Shown here in pieces: positions 45,819-58,403 of a DNA stretch of 64,000 bases. Source of the DNA: Puccinellia tenuiflora (Eukaryota; Streptophyta; Magnoliopsida; Poales; Poaceae); assembly GCA_012064385.1 (NCBI GenBank), contig QRDG01000237.1, positions 688,756 through 752,755 of the forward strand, read 5' to 3'. How positions within the stretch are numbered: the stretch's first letter is position 1; each line of letters starts with the position of its first letter. The notes below the pieces were generated by a model, which was not told where the DNA came from, made no database searches, and was given only the letters and a program-made list of their open reading frames with translations. Position numbers and translations under genes: made by a program.

Positions 45819-48800
45819 TGTAAGCCCCACTTAGCGGAAATAAACATTTCGCCAAGTAGAACCACAATTTGGATTACATCACATGCACAAGTACGACACA
45901 AAAATATAAATAAACATAGTTCGAAATACTTTTATTACATCATAGGGGATCATACGTCCCGAATACAGCGGAAGCAATCACTCGTCTGAGTACAAACTAC
46001 ATCAAAGGCCAAAGGCCGGAGAAATAAAAGAGGGGACCCATCCATGGTGGTCTCAGGCTGCCGCCTAGGATCTCGATCTACTCGTCGTAGACGACATCGA
46101 ACTCTACGTAGTAGCCACCATCTGGATCGTCGAACTCTGCTGTCGCTCCTGCATCGGTGAAAACACGGGCACCGGACACCCGATGGTATGAGTACGGGGG
46201 GTACTCAGCAAGTCTTACGCACAAGAGGAAAAGAAGGTACGATGCACATGCATTGGGGTTGAAAAGGGGCTGTTTGTGGACTTGCAGCAGCAGCACCTAA
46301 CAACTACAGAAGACACGCTACAACTTGCGTCTAATTAGAATGAGGGAAGAGAGCACTTGCGCTACTGGGCTAAACTACTCACCAAGCAAAACCCGTCCTG
46401 AGACAACTCCATCATATCATATTCCCACGAGGAAGAAGTCCGGACACTCACACGTTGAACAAGTTTTAATCAGATTATTATTCGAGTAAAACTATTTACT
46501 AAGCAAATTAGCTATTTAGTAAATACGGTGATGTCTATGATCTTTTTAGCCAGCACATTACCCAAGTCGTCCATAACCATGGACTCGGCTTTTCGAAAAG
46601 ATTTAACCCTGCAGGGGTGCCCAAATGTAACCTTACATGTTCGATCAACCACATGCCACAAAGGCAAAAGGTATCTCAACACGACCTTCCCCTTCACTAC
46701 TACATTGGATAGAGAGCCACCTATCTGAGACTGATCCACGTGGGGAGCCCGGCCGAAACTCCTTTGCAGGCCCAAACGTTGCGTGAACGGCTTCGGGAGG
46801 ATAACACTCATACGATTGCTCCTCCTTCCACACTCGATAAACGAACGCTCCGCAAACCGATATGTGGCCCCCATAGTTGTAACCTCTCATCTTCAACATG
46901 CATCGTGCGTATGCTCCAAATGGTAAACACCCGAACTACTTTGTGGATCCCTAACCAATATAGCAGATCCGGTACTGAGTTGCGGGGGGTTCCATAAGTC
47001 TTCTCACGTGTGGGTAGGGCGCTCATTCTTGGATAAGCGGAAAAGAACGGATTTTCCTAGGCGACACTAGCAGAACAAAAGACCATAAACTGGCCTTCCG
47101 CTGGTGCCTTATCTTTAATATAATAAAGTGATTCCCACATAGCAAGTCTTCAATTATTAAGATATACCAGCTAAACATGTGATAGACCACAACCAACTCC
47201 TAAGCATACTAGTTAATAGTAACTGGAAACAAGCATAGGATATAGGCAGGCATATCAGGAATGACTGGACTTCTATCAGGTTATGCAATTCTAATAGGAA
47301 TCGTAAGATACAACAGAACGGAAGTCCTAAAGCATGCAAGATAGGAATAGGCATCACATGAGAAAGTTGGGAAGGGGCTGCTTGCCTGATGGCTCAATAG
47401 CCTGGTACTGGGCAAGATCCTCAGAGGTGTCGGGGTACTCAGCAACGTCGTCGTCTACGGATAACCCCAAAACATAACAAAAGGAAAATCAATACAAATG
47501 CATTCAAACAAGTATGATGACATGACAAATTTAATTATGCAGCAATTTAAGTTCTAATCATATTATTAGGCAAGTTAAAATTAGGGTTTAGCAATTTAAT
47601 AAACAAATTAGGCATTTAGGGCATTTTATTAATTCAATTAATTGCATTTTCCATTAACCCGAAAATTAAATTATTTAATTCATGCATGCCAAAATATATT
47701 TGGACAGATTTCAATTTTAGCTTTAATTTGATATAAAATTCATAATTTTTGGAATTGTAGAACAAAAGTTATGAATTTTGCAAGATTAATTAATTAGCAA
47801 AAGATTTATTTATTTTAGCCATTTAAATTGATTACAAAAATTAAACAAAAATTATATTTGAACAGATTACAATTTTCTGAGTTGAAAACATATTTTTATT
47901 GCAATTTTGACAAAAGAAACATGTGTTATTTGGTTATTGCAAAAACAGGACAGAAACTATTAGTAGGGATCTAGTTGCAAAAAGATTTGAAAACTGGGTT
48001 TTTCTAGAAAAGTTCCAGATCTGGATCTGGGGATTTATTTTGTCACCGGGATGAGATCTACTCCAGTGTATGACATGTGGGACCCACTGGCCCACATGTC
48101 AGTGGCTGTGGAAGAAAGGAAAAAAAAGGGGTTTAAATTGCGCCATCGGGGGATCGAACCCGGGGCGATCTGGTGTGTGACAGGGGGCGGACCAAATGGG
48201 CTGAGATCAGATCATGACTGAAGGGAGATCTGCACCTAAAAGAGGTAGATCTACGCTGTGTAGCTGAAAACTGAACTTAACTGATCCCAAGCTTCAGGAT
48301 TTGCAGTGCAGGACGGTGTCGGTGACGCAGATCGGCAGGTTCACCTGCGTGCCTGATCGACCTGGTGGAAGCCCGTTTGTGCATGGTGCGGCGGTGTGTG
48401 TGCAGGAGGCGGACGTGCTGGTGTGCTTGTGCATAGGGAGCTCGCATGGTGCAGGAGCAGCGGCAATGCGAGCTGACGGATGAGCTCGGCTACCGGCGGA
48501 CGGCGACCTACGGCACCGCTCGATGACGGGCTCCAGGGCAAGGAAAGAGGGAGAAGGGGGGCCAGAGGTGGCGGTGTGCTCACCCTGGGCCGGAGAAGAG
48601 CAGATCGGCCGAGGTGGTCGACGAGGAAGCGGCCGGTGATGGGGTAGACGACGTTGCTCGGCCGAAGAGGAAGTAGAGGGAAGAAGACCCTGGTGTTGTC
48701 GTTCCCGCGTGCGTCCTGGCTCCTGCTCCCGAGGCCGACGTGCTCCTGCGCGTGGTCGACGAGGACGTGCTCCAGCTCGGCTACCCCATGGCGACGATGC

Positions 48801-49498
48801 GCTCCTCCGGCTGGTGATGGTGGAGTGGCGCGGAAAGGTGGAGAAAACGGAGGGGAAGAGGAGATGGTGGCGGCGCGAGGAGGAAGAGGAGGAAGGCGTT
48901 AGGGTTAGGGAGAGAGGCTCGGCCGGGGCTGGTTTTATAGGGGGAGCCGGTGGTGGCGAGCTTCGGCGTGGATCGACGGAAGTGGCGTGGGGCGCTTCGG
49001 CGCTGGCGACGTACAGGTGAGGGGTGCGGGAGAAGGAGATAAAGGCAAAAGGCCAGCTGGGCCGGGCCATAGATGGGTTAGTCGGGGAAGAGAAGAAGAG
49101 ACGGAAAGGAGAGGAAGGAGCTGGGTTTCGGTCCAGCTCTGGTTTTTTTTTAGTTTTGCCTTTTTTTTCTTTTCCCAGAAAAATAGAAAGAGAAGAGAGG
49201 AAAAGAGGGAAAATAAAATAGGGTTAGGGTTTTTGTTTTCCCACCAAAAAATTTGGTGACTTATCAAATTCAAAATACCATTTTACTTGCTTGTCCAAAA
49301 TAATTTTGGTTTTAATTATTTTGTTTGCAATTTAGAAAATAAGTATTGCATGTGATAACACATAAAACAACAATTTATTTTGTTTGTTCTATTTTATTTT
49401 TGCAAAACCACAAATGCAACAACAATGATGATGTCATGATGATGCAATAAATGAAACAAACATGGAAAGTGAAAGGGGATTACTTTTGGGATGTTACA
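45819..49498 (-). mobile_element. 5' LTR of Gypsy A
   Basis: 3680 bp, TGTAACATCCC...GGGGCTTACA on the minus strand. TATA box near 48933-48941 (TATAAAACC on minus). The motif shared with family B is at 46561-46619. Open frames on both strands at 48294-49273 are GC-rich LTR artefacts. Confidence 0.92.
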
Positions 49499-52043
49499 CG
49501 GCCATAGAGAAATTAAAAGGGAGCCATGCCCAAACTTGCTTGATAGCTGTTGTTGTAGGAGAACTCAGCATACGGAAGGCAATCCTCCCATTTCATGCCA
49601 AAAGAGATGACACATGCTCTGAGCATATCCTCGAGAATCTGATTGACTCTTTCCACCTATCCACTTGTTTGAGGGTGGTAGGTGGTGCCCATAGCCTCCT
49701 GAAAACTTTTCCAGAATCGAGAAGTGAAGATACTCCCACGATTTGAGCTTATTTCCAAAGGAATACCGTGAAGAGGAACGATCTTCCTGGCGTAAAGCTC
49801 TGCCAATTGAACTGCTAAGATAGACTCTTTGACCGGGAAGAAGTGAGCGACCTTGGAGAGACGGTCGATGACAACAAAGATTGTATCGTTGCCTTTCTTA
49901 GACTTAGGAAAACCGGTGACGAAGTCCATTTCAATTTTGTCCCATTTCCACTCAAGAATTTTCAGGGGTTGAAGGACACCGGCTGGTCTCTGGTGTTCTG
50001 CCTTGACACGACGACATACATCACATCCCGGGACATAGCGAGCAATCTGATGCTTCATTATTGTCCACCAGTAGACTTGCTTGAGATCCTGATACATCTT
50101 CGTGCTTCCAGGATGGATAGAAAGAGGAGTGTCATGAGCTTCCTTGAGGATCAACTCTCTTAAGCTTTCAAGCTTGGGAACAACAATGCGTCCTTCAAAC
50201 AACATTGTTCCCTTGTTGTCCAGAGAGAAGCACTTGTACTTAGCTGTGCCCAGAACAACGTTTTCCTTGATCTTCTTGGCAGAAGGGTCACGTAACTGAG
50301 CATCTCGGATTTTGTCCTCGAGAGTAGGAGTGGCAGTCAAGCTTGCAAGATAACCCTGAGGAACGATTTCCAGATTGAGCTTGCGGAATTCTTCATGGAG
50401 AGCAGGTTGACTTTCCAAGATCATGAGATTGTTGCAATAAGATTTGCGACTGAGGGCATCGGCCATGACATTAGCCTTGCCTGGAGTGTAGTTGAGAGTG
50501 AGATCGAAATCCTTGATACTCTCGATCCATCTCCTTTGTCTGAGGTTCAGATCTGGCTGAGTGAAGAGTTATTCGAGACTTTGGTGGTCGGTGAAGATTT
50601 CACAAGTGTTACCCGTGAGATAGTGCCGCCACGTTTTGAGTGCATGCATGACGTCAGCGAGTTCAAGATCATGAGTAGGATAGTTGAGCTCGTGAGGGCG
50701 CAACTGATGAGAAGTGTAAGCGACGACTTGTCGATTTTGCATGAGGACTCCGCCTAGTCCTTGTAGAGAGGCATTACAGAAGACTTGGAAAGGCTTGGAA
50801 GTGTCAGGTGCAACTAGAACAGGAGTTGAAGTGAGCTTTTGCTTTATGAGCTGGAAGCTTTCTTCACATGCGGGATTCTAGATTAATTTCCTGTCTTTCT
50901 TGAGGAGTTCGGTGAGAGGCTTTGTGACTTTGGAGAAGTTTTCGATGTAGCGATGACAGTAGCCAGCCATACCCAGGACACTTCTGAGTTGCTTCACCAT
51001 TTTAGGCGTAGGCCAGTCGAGAATTGCTTGGACTCTTTCTGGATTGATGGCGGTGCCTTTTCCAGAAATTACATGCCCAAGACAGGTGACTTCAGGAAGC
51101 CAGAACTCGCATTTGGAGAACTTAGCTTAGAGGCGGTGTTCTCGGAGTTTTGTGAGAACGAGACGCAGATGTTCTGCATGCTCTTCATCGGATTTGGAGT
51201 AGATAAGGATGTCATCGAGATAGACCACAACAAACTTGTCGAGGTACTCCATGAAGACATAATTCATGAGACGAGAGAAAGTCGCCGGAGCATTGGTGAG
51301 ACCGAAAGACATGACGGTGTACTCATAGAGACCGTAGCGAGTGGTGAAGGCTGTTTTAGGAATATCTTCTTTGCTGATTTTTATTTGGTGATAGCCCATC
51401 CTTAAGTTCATCTTCGAGAAGACATTTGCGCTGGCAAGTTGATCGAAGAGATCATTGATGGGAGGAAGAGGATATTTGTTCTTGATTGTGCGGAGGTTGA
51501 TAGGACGATAATCAACGACTAAACGACTAGTCTTGTCCTTCTTCTTCACCAAGATAGTGGGACATCCCCACGGAGACGAACTGGGTTGGATGTAGCCTTT
51601 GCTTTCCAGCTCCTCAAGCTGTTTCTTAAGCTCAACCAGTTCGGGAGGACCCATTTTGTAAGGTCGTTTGGAGATAGGAGCGGTGCCTGGTTCATGTTCG
51701 ATGACGAATTCGACAGCTCTGTCAGGTGGCATACCTGGGAGCTCCTCCGGAAAGACATCAGGAAAGTCACAGACGACTGGAACAGCTTGGATAGCTTGGA
51801 GAGGATCGACATTCAGAGCAAAGAGCTGGAAAGAAGGTATAGACTTCGGAGAATAGACTATCTAGCCTGAAGGATGAGAAAGAGTGACGGTCTTTGTAGC
51901 ACAGTCGATTTTAGCTTTGTTGGCTTTCAACCAATCCATGCCTAGAATGACGTCGATGTTGGAAGAACCAAGAAGTATGAGGGATGCGAGGAAGATGTGA
52001 CCTTTGATAAGAATTTCATTCCCATGGCTTATTTTTTAAGACA
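49499..52043 (-). pseudogene. H pol: reverse transcriptase, RNase H and integrase
   Basis: Continues the gene broken at 17332. Read on the minus strand: end of protease (DVILGMDWLKANKA), RT 51127-51732 with FPEELPGMPPDRAVEF, GYHQIKI, FGLTNAPATFSRL and YLDDIL, then RNase H and integrase (ORF 49657-50466 with HDTPLSIHPG, CDVCRRVKAEH, MDFVTGFP). Damage: a TAA in the MMS*KIS segment, and stops near 51128 (Tyr to TAA), 50879 (Trp to TAG) and 50570 (Tyr to TAA). The second catalytic Asp of integrase is Asn (SSNRGS, codon 49741-49743). Six residues are missing before YHPQTSG. H is therefore older and more decayed than B. Confidence 0.9.
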
Positions 52044-53324
52044 TCATTTGCGCTCCGGGGAATGGATGTTTAGAGTGGCAGATAAAGGATCTATACTTAG
52101 CTCATGCATTTCCGCAAAACTCTTCGATACGAAAGAATGTGAAGCACCGGTATCGAACAAGACTTTAGCAGCTATAGAGTTTACGGAGAGTGTACCGAGG
52201 ACAACTTCTGGAGCTTCCTGAGCTTGTTCAGCGTTGAGGTGGTTCACCCTTGCTTGACGTCCCTGAGGCCTAGTGTTGGTGCTGAGAGGCCTCTGCGGGG
52301 GAGGAGCACGCACCATCGCCTGAGTTGAAGTAGGGCGAGGCTGCAGTGGTGGAGGTAGAAGGTTTTGCGGGCACTGCGGTGAGATGTGGCCCTCCTGACC
52401 ACACTTGTAGCAAGTCACTCCTGGGCGAGGACCCGTTGGCCTTGGCGGTCCCGCGATAGTCCTTGGAGCAGGGGCGGGCGGGCGTGGAGCAGAACCTGGA
52501 GTGCCTAGAACATAGGTGCCACGTGCGAGAGCACTGTTGGGCACCCACACTCGACGCTTCTGAGGTGGCCCGTTGTTGTTGTTGGAGGAAGAGCCACCTT
52601 CGTGAGAGTGCTTGCGTGACTCCTCAAACACAGCACGTCCATGCTCGGCCTTGAGGGCGGTGTCGACAAGCTCCTCGAAGTTCGCCATCTTGATGAGGTT
52701 GAGCGCGTATTTCAGCGCTGGGTTGAAGCCCTTGCGGAAGCGAGCTTGCTTCTTGGCGTCAGTGGACACTTCATCTCCAGCATAGCGAGACAGGTTGTTG
52801 AAAGCCCTGCTGTAGCCGAGGACGTCCATCTTGCCTTGAGTCAGAGAGCACAATTCCTCCCGCTTGCGCTCCATCAGCCCCTCGGGGATGTGATGGCGCA
52901 GAAAGGCGTCCTTGAAGTCCTCCCAGGTAGTAGCTTCACCCGGGGCTCTCATCGCCTGGCGGTTCTCCCACCATGAGGCGGATTCGCCGCGTAGAAGAAA
53001 CGTGACGTAGGGCACACGGTCCTCAGGTGCCACGCGTGCAGTGACGAGTGTCCTGTTCATCTCGCGAAGCCAGTCATCAGCGTCGAGAGGCTCAGCGGAG
53101 GAGGCGAAGACTCTCGGGTTCAGGTTGAGGAAGTCCCTGAGAGAGACGCGTCCATTGCCCTCGTTGCGGTTGTTGTGATGCAGCATCTGGTTGGCTTGTT
53201 GTTGCGCCAACTGCGCCACCACTTGCGTCAGCTGCGTCAACATCTCCGCAAAAGGCGGCGGAGGGGGTGGTGGGTTATTGTTACCCCTCGTCATCCTGAG
53301 GATAATGACAACATTTGTAAGCAC
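52044..53324 (-). CDS. H Gag-protease (426 aa, ends at a frameshift)
   Basis: Gag with a Pro-run (18-24), a capsid region about 60-230 (LRGESASWWENRQAM, SRYAGDEVSTDAKKQARF), a basic linker (PPQKRRVW) and a CCHC zinc knuckle at 305-318 (CYKCGQEGHISPQC) for RNA packaging. The protease active site LFDTGASHSFV is at 389-399. The frame ends at HSPERK because one G is missing (near 52062) compared with A, so protease and pol are uncoupled. The start may be MLTNVV (53324) or the internal MTRGNNN (53294); the first ATG is conserved in A. The reading frame is the best-preserved gag of this family in the window. Confidence 0.85.
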   Translation of the reverse strand: MLTNVVIILRMTRGNNNPPPPPPPFAEMLTQLTQVVAQLAQQQANQMLHHNNRNEGNGRVSLRDFLNLNPRVFASSAEPLDADDWLREMNRTLVTARVAPEDRVPYVTFLLRGESASWWENRQAMRAPGEATTWEDFKDAFLRHHIPEGLMERKREELCSLTQGKMDVLGYSRAFNNLSRYAGDEVSTDAKKQARFRKGFNPALKYALNLIKMANFEELVDTALKAEHGRAVFEESRKHSHEGGSSSNNNNGPPQKRRVWVPNSALARGTYVLGTPGSAPRPPAPAPRTIAGPPRPTGPRPGVTCYKCGQEGHISPQCPQNLLPPPLQPRPTSTQAMVRAPPPQRPLSTNTRPQGRQARVNHLNAEQAQEAPEVVLGTLSVNSIAAKVLFDTGASHSFVSKSFAEMHELSIDPLSATLNIHSPERK

Positions 53325-53726
53325 CAGAAAAAGAAGACAAGATTTGCAAAAAGATTAGATAGCAACAGATAACATGGATAGACATCAGATGCACCGTAAA
53401 AGATTCAACCACCGGAGTAGGGAAACAAAGGTGAAGTGACCGAAGCAACATTTCTTTTCACCAAAAACATAGCTGCAACCTAAAGGTACTACGGAAACCC
53501 CGAACACGTGAAAACCTATTTTGAAAAAATTTAGGAAAGGAGAGAAAAAAATCGTTTGACTTCCTTACCAGAAGAAAGGGAGGGTGGGTGGGGAAAGAAA
53601 TAAAGAGAACAGAGTTCCTACTCTCGCGTATATTTTTTTCCTGAATAGCTACTAAAATAATTTCTAGACTCAACTACGACCAGTTGAAAAGGGATCCTAC
53701 AGGCGGTCCATGCTCTGATACCAAAT
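53325..53726 (-). other. Leader of H with iMet primer binding site
   Basis: The primer site TGGTATCAGAGCATGG lies on the minus strand at 53708-53723, next to the LTR. The rest of the leader matches A's and has no gene. Confidence 0.8.
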
Positions 53727-54090
53727 TGTAAGCCCCACTTAGCGAAACATTCATTTCGCCGGAGGACCCACATTTCAAATATCACAACACAAACATTTAA
53801 GACACAAAAGATGAAAACAAGTGGTAGTTCAAATATAATTTATTACACCACAGGGGAAACATATCCCGAATACAGCGGAAGGAAATATGTCTGGGTACAG
53901 ACTACATCAAAGGTATAATGACCGAAAAGAAAAGGAGACCCGCCCACGCGGTCTCAGGCTGCCGCCTAGGATCTCTGATCTACTCGTCGTAGTCGGCATC
54001 GAACTCAACGTAGTAGCCTCCATCTGGGTCGTTGTAGTCTTCTGTCGCTCCTGCATCGGTGAAAGCGGGCACCGGGACCCCGATGGTATG
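53727..54090 (-). mobile_element. 5' LTR fragment of H
   Basis: Starts TGTAAGCCCCACTTAGCG and is alignable to, but diverged from, the A LTR. After 364 bp it is cut by element B at GATGGTATG. The rest lies outside the window. Confidence 0.85.
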
Positions 54091-57000
54091 TGTAACGCCC
54101 CGACCCCGGAATTATACAGAGAGGCTATGAATCCAACACAACCATCAATGTATAAGACAAAGATCGAGACTTGTGGAACAGAACTGGCACAAAGCATGAC
54201 TCTACGACACAAAAGTATAGCAACTCATATAACGAGAAGAATACAAATATTACAAGCAAAAGGATCACAGATCCAACAATTCAACAAGCGGAAGCGGGTA
54301 GTGTTGTCTAACAACAAGAAACAAAATATGGCCTAAGAGGCCTACAATAAATATCCCACAAGCCAGCTTGTTCCACGGTCCCAAGCTGCCACCTGGGAAC
54401 CCCAGACTAGTAGTCGACATCAACGAAGAAAACCACCTAGTTGCTCGGTGTCGTCCTCCTCTGAAATACAAAATCATATAGGCAGCAAAGAGAGACTGAG
54501 TACGATGTACTCGCAAGTTTAGTAGGGCGATATAGGCCCAATGACTGACGGAGGCTCTAAAGCTGTATAATGTAGTTCTTTTGCATAAAGCTATCTTCAT
54601 AAACAGAAACTTAAAAGACACATGGCATTCGTCTACTCAGAATATTTTTATAAAGGGGTAAGAGAGTATCATTATCATCTTCGGTTCTCGGCGAACCTAC
54701 TTGCAACCATCACCACTCATCTCACACAAGGCACTCCCTCGACTCCCCCTCGAGGAAATGAACCTTTATCTCAGTTGATTATGCAACCTTTAGCTGCCAT
54801 ACCAAAATAGGTTAAAAGTTATCTATGGTCTCGTATATCCATTCCCAAGTCGTCCATAACCGCGGACACGGCTTTTCGAAAAGATTAAACCCTGCAGGGG
54901 TGTACTATTTGAAGTCGCCAGGTTCCGAGGGAATCCCAGCTCCTTATCCATTGGTACCGTCCAGCTCACTTAGTTGGCCCTCTTCCGGGGAAGGCCGGCA
55001 AGCGGGCGCGGTTAGACCTTTACATTGCATGAGGCTTACTCAAGGACCATCCGTGTGCGGAAGGACAGGTTAAGCGCTCCCAGCGCCCTGCCCCGCGGCC
55101 ACATCCTAAACACCACCATCCTCGTTCCTTTTTCCACCCACACAACTCACGCGCAAATGGAAAGCTCGAACTAGAGGACCCTTGACAAGCCCCTCACAAA
55201 TTATTCGGTCGGTAAGGCGCCCATACACCCACCAATGGCAGCACGCTCGATCTTGGTTCTAGAGACAAGAACTCGCACCTAGGGGCTAGAGTGAGGCAAA
55301 ACACCATCCCCGATGGCAACTCACCCGAACCGTCTTAGCATTTTAATTAAGCATCACCATTATCCACCGTGCCCGAATCATACCATCAACTTAAACAATT
55401 ATGGAAATAATCAACGGACATAACTAGTATTTAACTAAGCATGGCTAAGCATAGCTAAGCATATTAACAACAACAATTATAACTTTATCTCGGGCCAACA
55501 CTTCAACCCTAGGGTTCATAGGTAGGGATACATGTGATTGGCTCGGGGGAAACCATGCATTCATAGGACATTCTACTATTTACCAAAAGAGACATTTGAA
55601 CCGCATGCAATATTATGGTGGATAAAATAATTTGATAAAATCATAGGATGCTAGATGCCAAGAAGGTTAGGTTATCTCTTGCCTTGCTGCCCGGTCGTGA
55701 AGTACTGCTCGGCGGGGTAGTTAGAGAGACCCTCGACTCCGGAATCTATCGATACCCAAAAGAAATACAAAGCACACATAAATCACACGAACTCAATATG
55801 CAATGCTCAATCACATGATGACATGTCCAATTGATGCAACCATATTATTATATAAATTAAAAGCAAATTTAAACGAGGGGCCAAATAATTAGTGCAATTA
55901 TTTGGAACCAACCCATATTTATCTTAGTGACCACATTCTTCATAAATTATCAAATTATTATGGAAGTGGCTCAAATATGCATGAACATGGCCATAAAGGA
56001 TATGGTTTGTCATTCCGATCATTTTGGTATTTTATTTGTAATTTTTGGAGTACCGATGAATAAATGACAAATTAATTGAATAATTGAATTTAATTCATTT
56101 AATTAAATTATGAATAACTTCAAATAAAAGTTTGTGATCATGATGTGATAAGTGCATGGGTTGATAGCATTTGACATGTGGAGCACTTTGATATTTAATT
56201 CATAATTTTTGGACAATTATGTAAAAAGTTGTGAATTTCCCAATTTGGGTATTAAACAACCCATTTTAGGAATTCTTAAACATATAAAAGAAAGTAATTC
56301 CAAACGAAGATTACAATGACTCCAAGTGGTAGAGTTGTTTTTCTAAACATTTTGAAACTTGAATCGTCGAAGTTGAAGCATTATTCGAATAGATACGAAT
56401 TATTTAAATTTCAAACTATTTTCCAAAATTGCAGAAATTACTGTACGGGCCGGCCTCCAAACCGGCCCAGACCGGGGCACAGGCCGGGGCAGTGGCTGAG
56501 GCAACCGGCCCACTGGCCGGCCCAGACTGGGCGCCAGGCCGGGACAGTGCCCGAAGCGGCCGGCCCATGGGTCGGCCCAGGCTGGCGTGCAGGCCGGGGC
56601 ACCACCCGAGCCAGCCGGCCTTTGGACCGGCCCAGGCCGGGGACACGGCCGGGCGTGCACGCACGCTTGCTGGAGAGTGCGGTGACGGCGACGACCGCCG
56701 GCGGTGACCATTTCCTGGCGGCGCGAATCGGAGCGGTGCGTGCGGAAAAGGTGTGTCGCGCGGAGGCGGGGCTAGTGCGCGTGCTCGGGGGCGAAGGGGA
56801 GGCGCAGGGCGTCGTGAGCATGCGCGACGGGCGGCGGCCACGGCGGACGGACGACGGCCGCATGGCACGGCACGACGATGCAGAGGGAGAGGAGAGAAAA
56901 GAGGGTGTCCGGGAGGGTCGCAATCTCACCAGGAACGGGTGGGTGGGCTCGGAGGCGAAGGGGACGGCCCGTAGCGACGGCAAACGTGCCGGTCAGTCGC

Positions 57001-58051
57001 CGGACCGGGAGGAGGAAGACGACGGCGACGGCTCGATGTAGGGCTCCCTAGCCCGATTCCTTCGGCGGGGAGTCGCAGCTCGGCGAGGCGGAGCTGGTGG
57101 CGGCAACGGCTTGTCTCAGGGCAGCCGGAGTCGATGGCGAGGTGCGGCGCACGGCGGCGGAAGACGTCGGTCACGGGGCAGTTTAGGGTTCTGTCCCGAT
57201 CCAGAGAAACGGAGCAGGGGATGGGGATAGAGAGAGAGAGGGGGTAGTTGGGCGACGCGGTCCTCTTCTAGACGCCCACAGGCCACGGCGGCAAGAGCAG
57301 CTTGGCCGGCAGTAGGGCATGGCGCCAGGACGCCAGGGAGCACAGTGAGAGAGAGAGAGGGAAGAGGAATAGAGACTGACAGGGGTGGCCCATCGTCAGA
57401 TTTTTATTAATTTGCAAAATTCTTTTTAGTTCAGCAACTTCAGGGATTTAAAACAGAAACTAAAACATGTTTATAAAATCTGGGAAAAATCACAAAGACT
57501 CCATTCAAGCTTTTACACTTCCACAAAAATTGGTGAGGCCAAATAAATTGTTTTGACCAACCTTTGTTCAAAGGGGTTTAGATTTAGTTATTTTTGATAA
57601 AGGCAAAAAGCCTCTAGTTGGAGCAATTAACCATTTCCAAAAATAGTGCAAATATTTATGGAGGCTCATATTATAATAGTGAAACACCCCATATTTTTAT
57701 TTGGATATTTTGGGGAAGTTTAACTTGGTTCCAACATTATAAATTGAAATGAACCAAAATGAAAATCTCAAATTTATATCTTTGCTTGTCAATAAAAGAA
57801 TTTTGGCAATTGGTTATAAAAGTAATTTGGAACTTCCTGACCAATTTGGAAATTCAAATTAATTTGGTTTGCCCATTTTGGGCAATACATGTAGTTGGAA
57901 ATTTAGGAAGGGTTTTGGCTTCCTTTGTTTTAACTTCCAAGTGTTGCTTTATTTTAGTTTAGGCAAATTTTAGATGGATGCCATGATGCAATGCAACACA
58001 AAAAGCGAAAATTTGGCCCATATTTTAGGGGGCTAAATCTGGGCTGTTACA
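54091..58051 (-). mobile_element. 3' LTR of Gypsy B
   Basis: 3961 bp, TGTAACAGCCC...GGGGCGTTACA on the minus strand. It has a motif shared with family A at 54844-54902 and a 55-bp minisatellite at 56450-56653. The polypurine tract follows at 58052. Open frames at 56316-57174 overlap on both strands and are not called. Confidence 0.92.
56450..56653. repeat. 55-bp minisatellite in the B 3' LTR
   Basis: Units start at exactly 56450, 56505, 56560 and 56615 (the last is partial). Each begins CCGGCC and holds CGGCCCAG and CAGGCCGGG. Units are 65-80% alike by eye. It is very GC-rich in an otherwise AT-rich flank. Confidence 0.85.
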
Positions 58052-58403
58052 ATTCTACCCCCCTTACAAGAATCTAGCCCCGAGATTCCTAGAGTAGGAA
58101 GAGGGAAGAGGGAAACATGGAACACCTTATGAACATCCGGGAAATTGGTAGGCAAATCAAGTTGATAGGAGTAGTGAAAGCCGTCTTCGGAATATCCTCC
58201 CTTCTAATTTTGATCTGATGGTATCCTGACCTCAGATCCATCTTGGAGAATACCGTTGCACTGGCTAGATGATCGAATAGGTCAGTTAATCGAGGAATAG
58301 GATACTTGTCCTTGGCGGTCACCGCAGCCAAAGGGCGGTAATCAACAACCAGTCGAGGATCATGGGTATTCCTTTCTGTGACAAAGATGACCGGGCAGCC
58401 CAA
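58052..58403 (-). pseudogene. B pol remnant: RT start joined to pol C-terminus
   Basis: The polypurine tract (GGGGGGTAGAAT on the minus strand) is at 58052-58063. The RT part follows the gag-protease ORF after a 1-bp frameshift in the C-run 58399-58401 and has GCPVIFV, LVVDYRPLAAVTAKDKYP, FSKMDLRSGYHQIKI and PKTAFTT. At about 58160-58172 it jumps to a sequence reading LPTNFPDVHKVFHVS in another frame, the usual C-terminal tail of chromovirus pol. YxDD, RNase H, integrase and chromodomain are lost. Confidence 0.88.

Larger units (their letters stand above)
17333..49498 (-). mobile_element. Chromodomain Gypsy A, nested in H
   Basis: The element is flanked by CGGCC at 17328-17332 and 49499-49503. 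3' LTR 17333-21010, 5' LTR 45819-49498, interior in minus orientation. It belongs to the same family as its host H and lies in the same orientation. LTRs differ by about 3% in the ~300 bp I compared by eye. The interior is interrupted by a family-B LTR (21347-24819), a Copia element (26517-34441) and Athila-like E2 (35982-44814). Gag has a frameshift and lacks a zinc knuckle; pol has stops and a frameshift, so A is dead. Confidence 0.92.

Noticed and set aside
48896..48912. GGGTTAGGG-like, telomere-type sequence
   Set aside because: Only about two units inside an LTR; also present at 27118 and 49220. Not a telomeric array.
56316..57174. Long open frames on both strands in the B LTR (repeated at 62771-63789)
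   Set aside because: They overlap on opposite strands in a GC-rich minisatellite region of an LTR and match no family.
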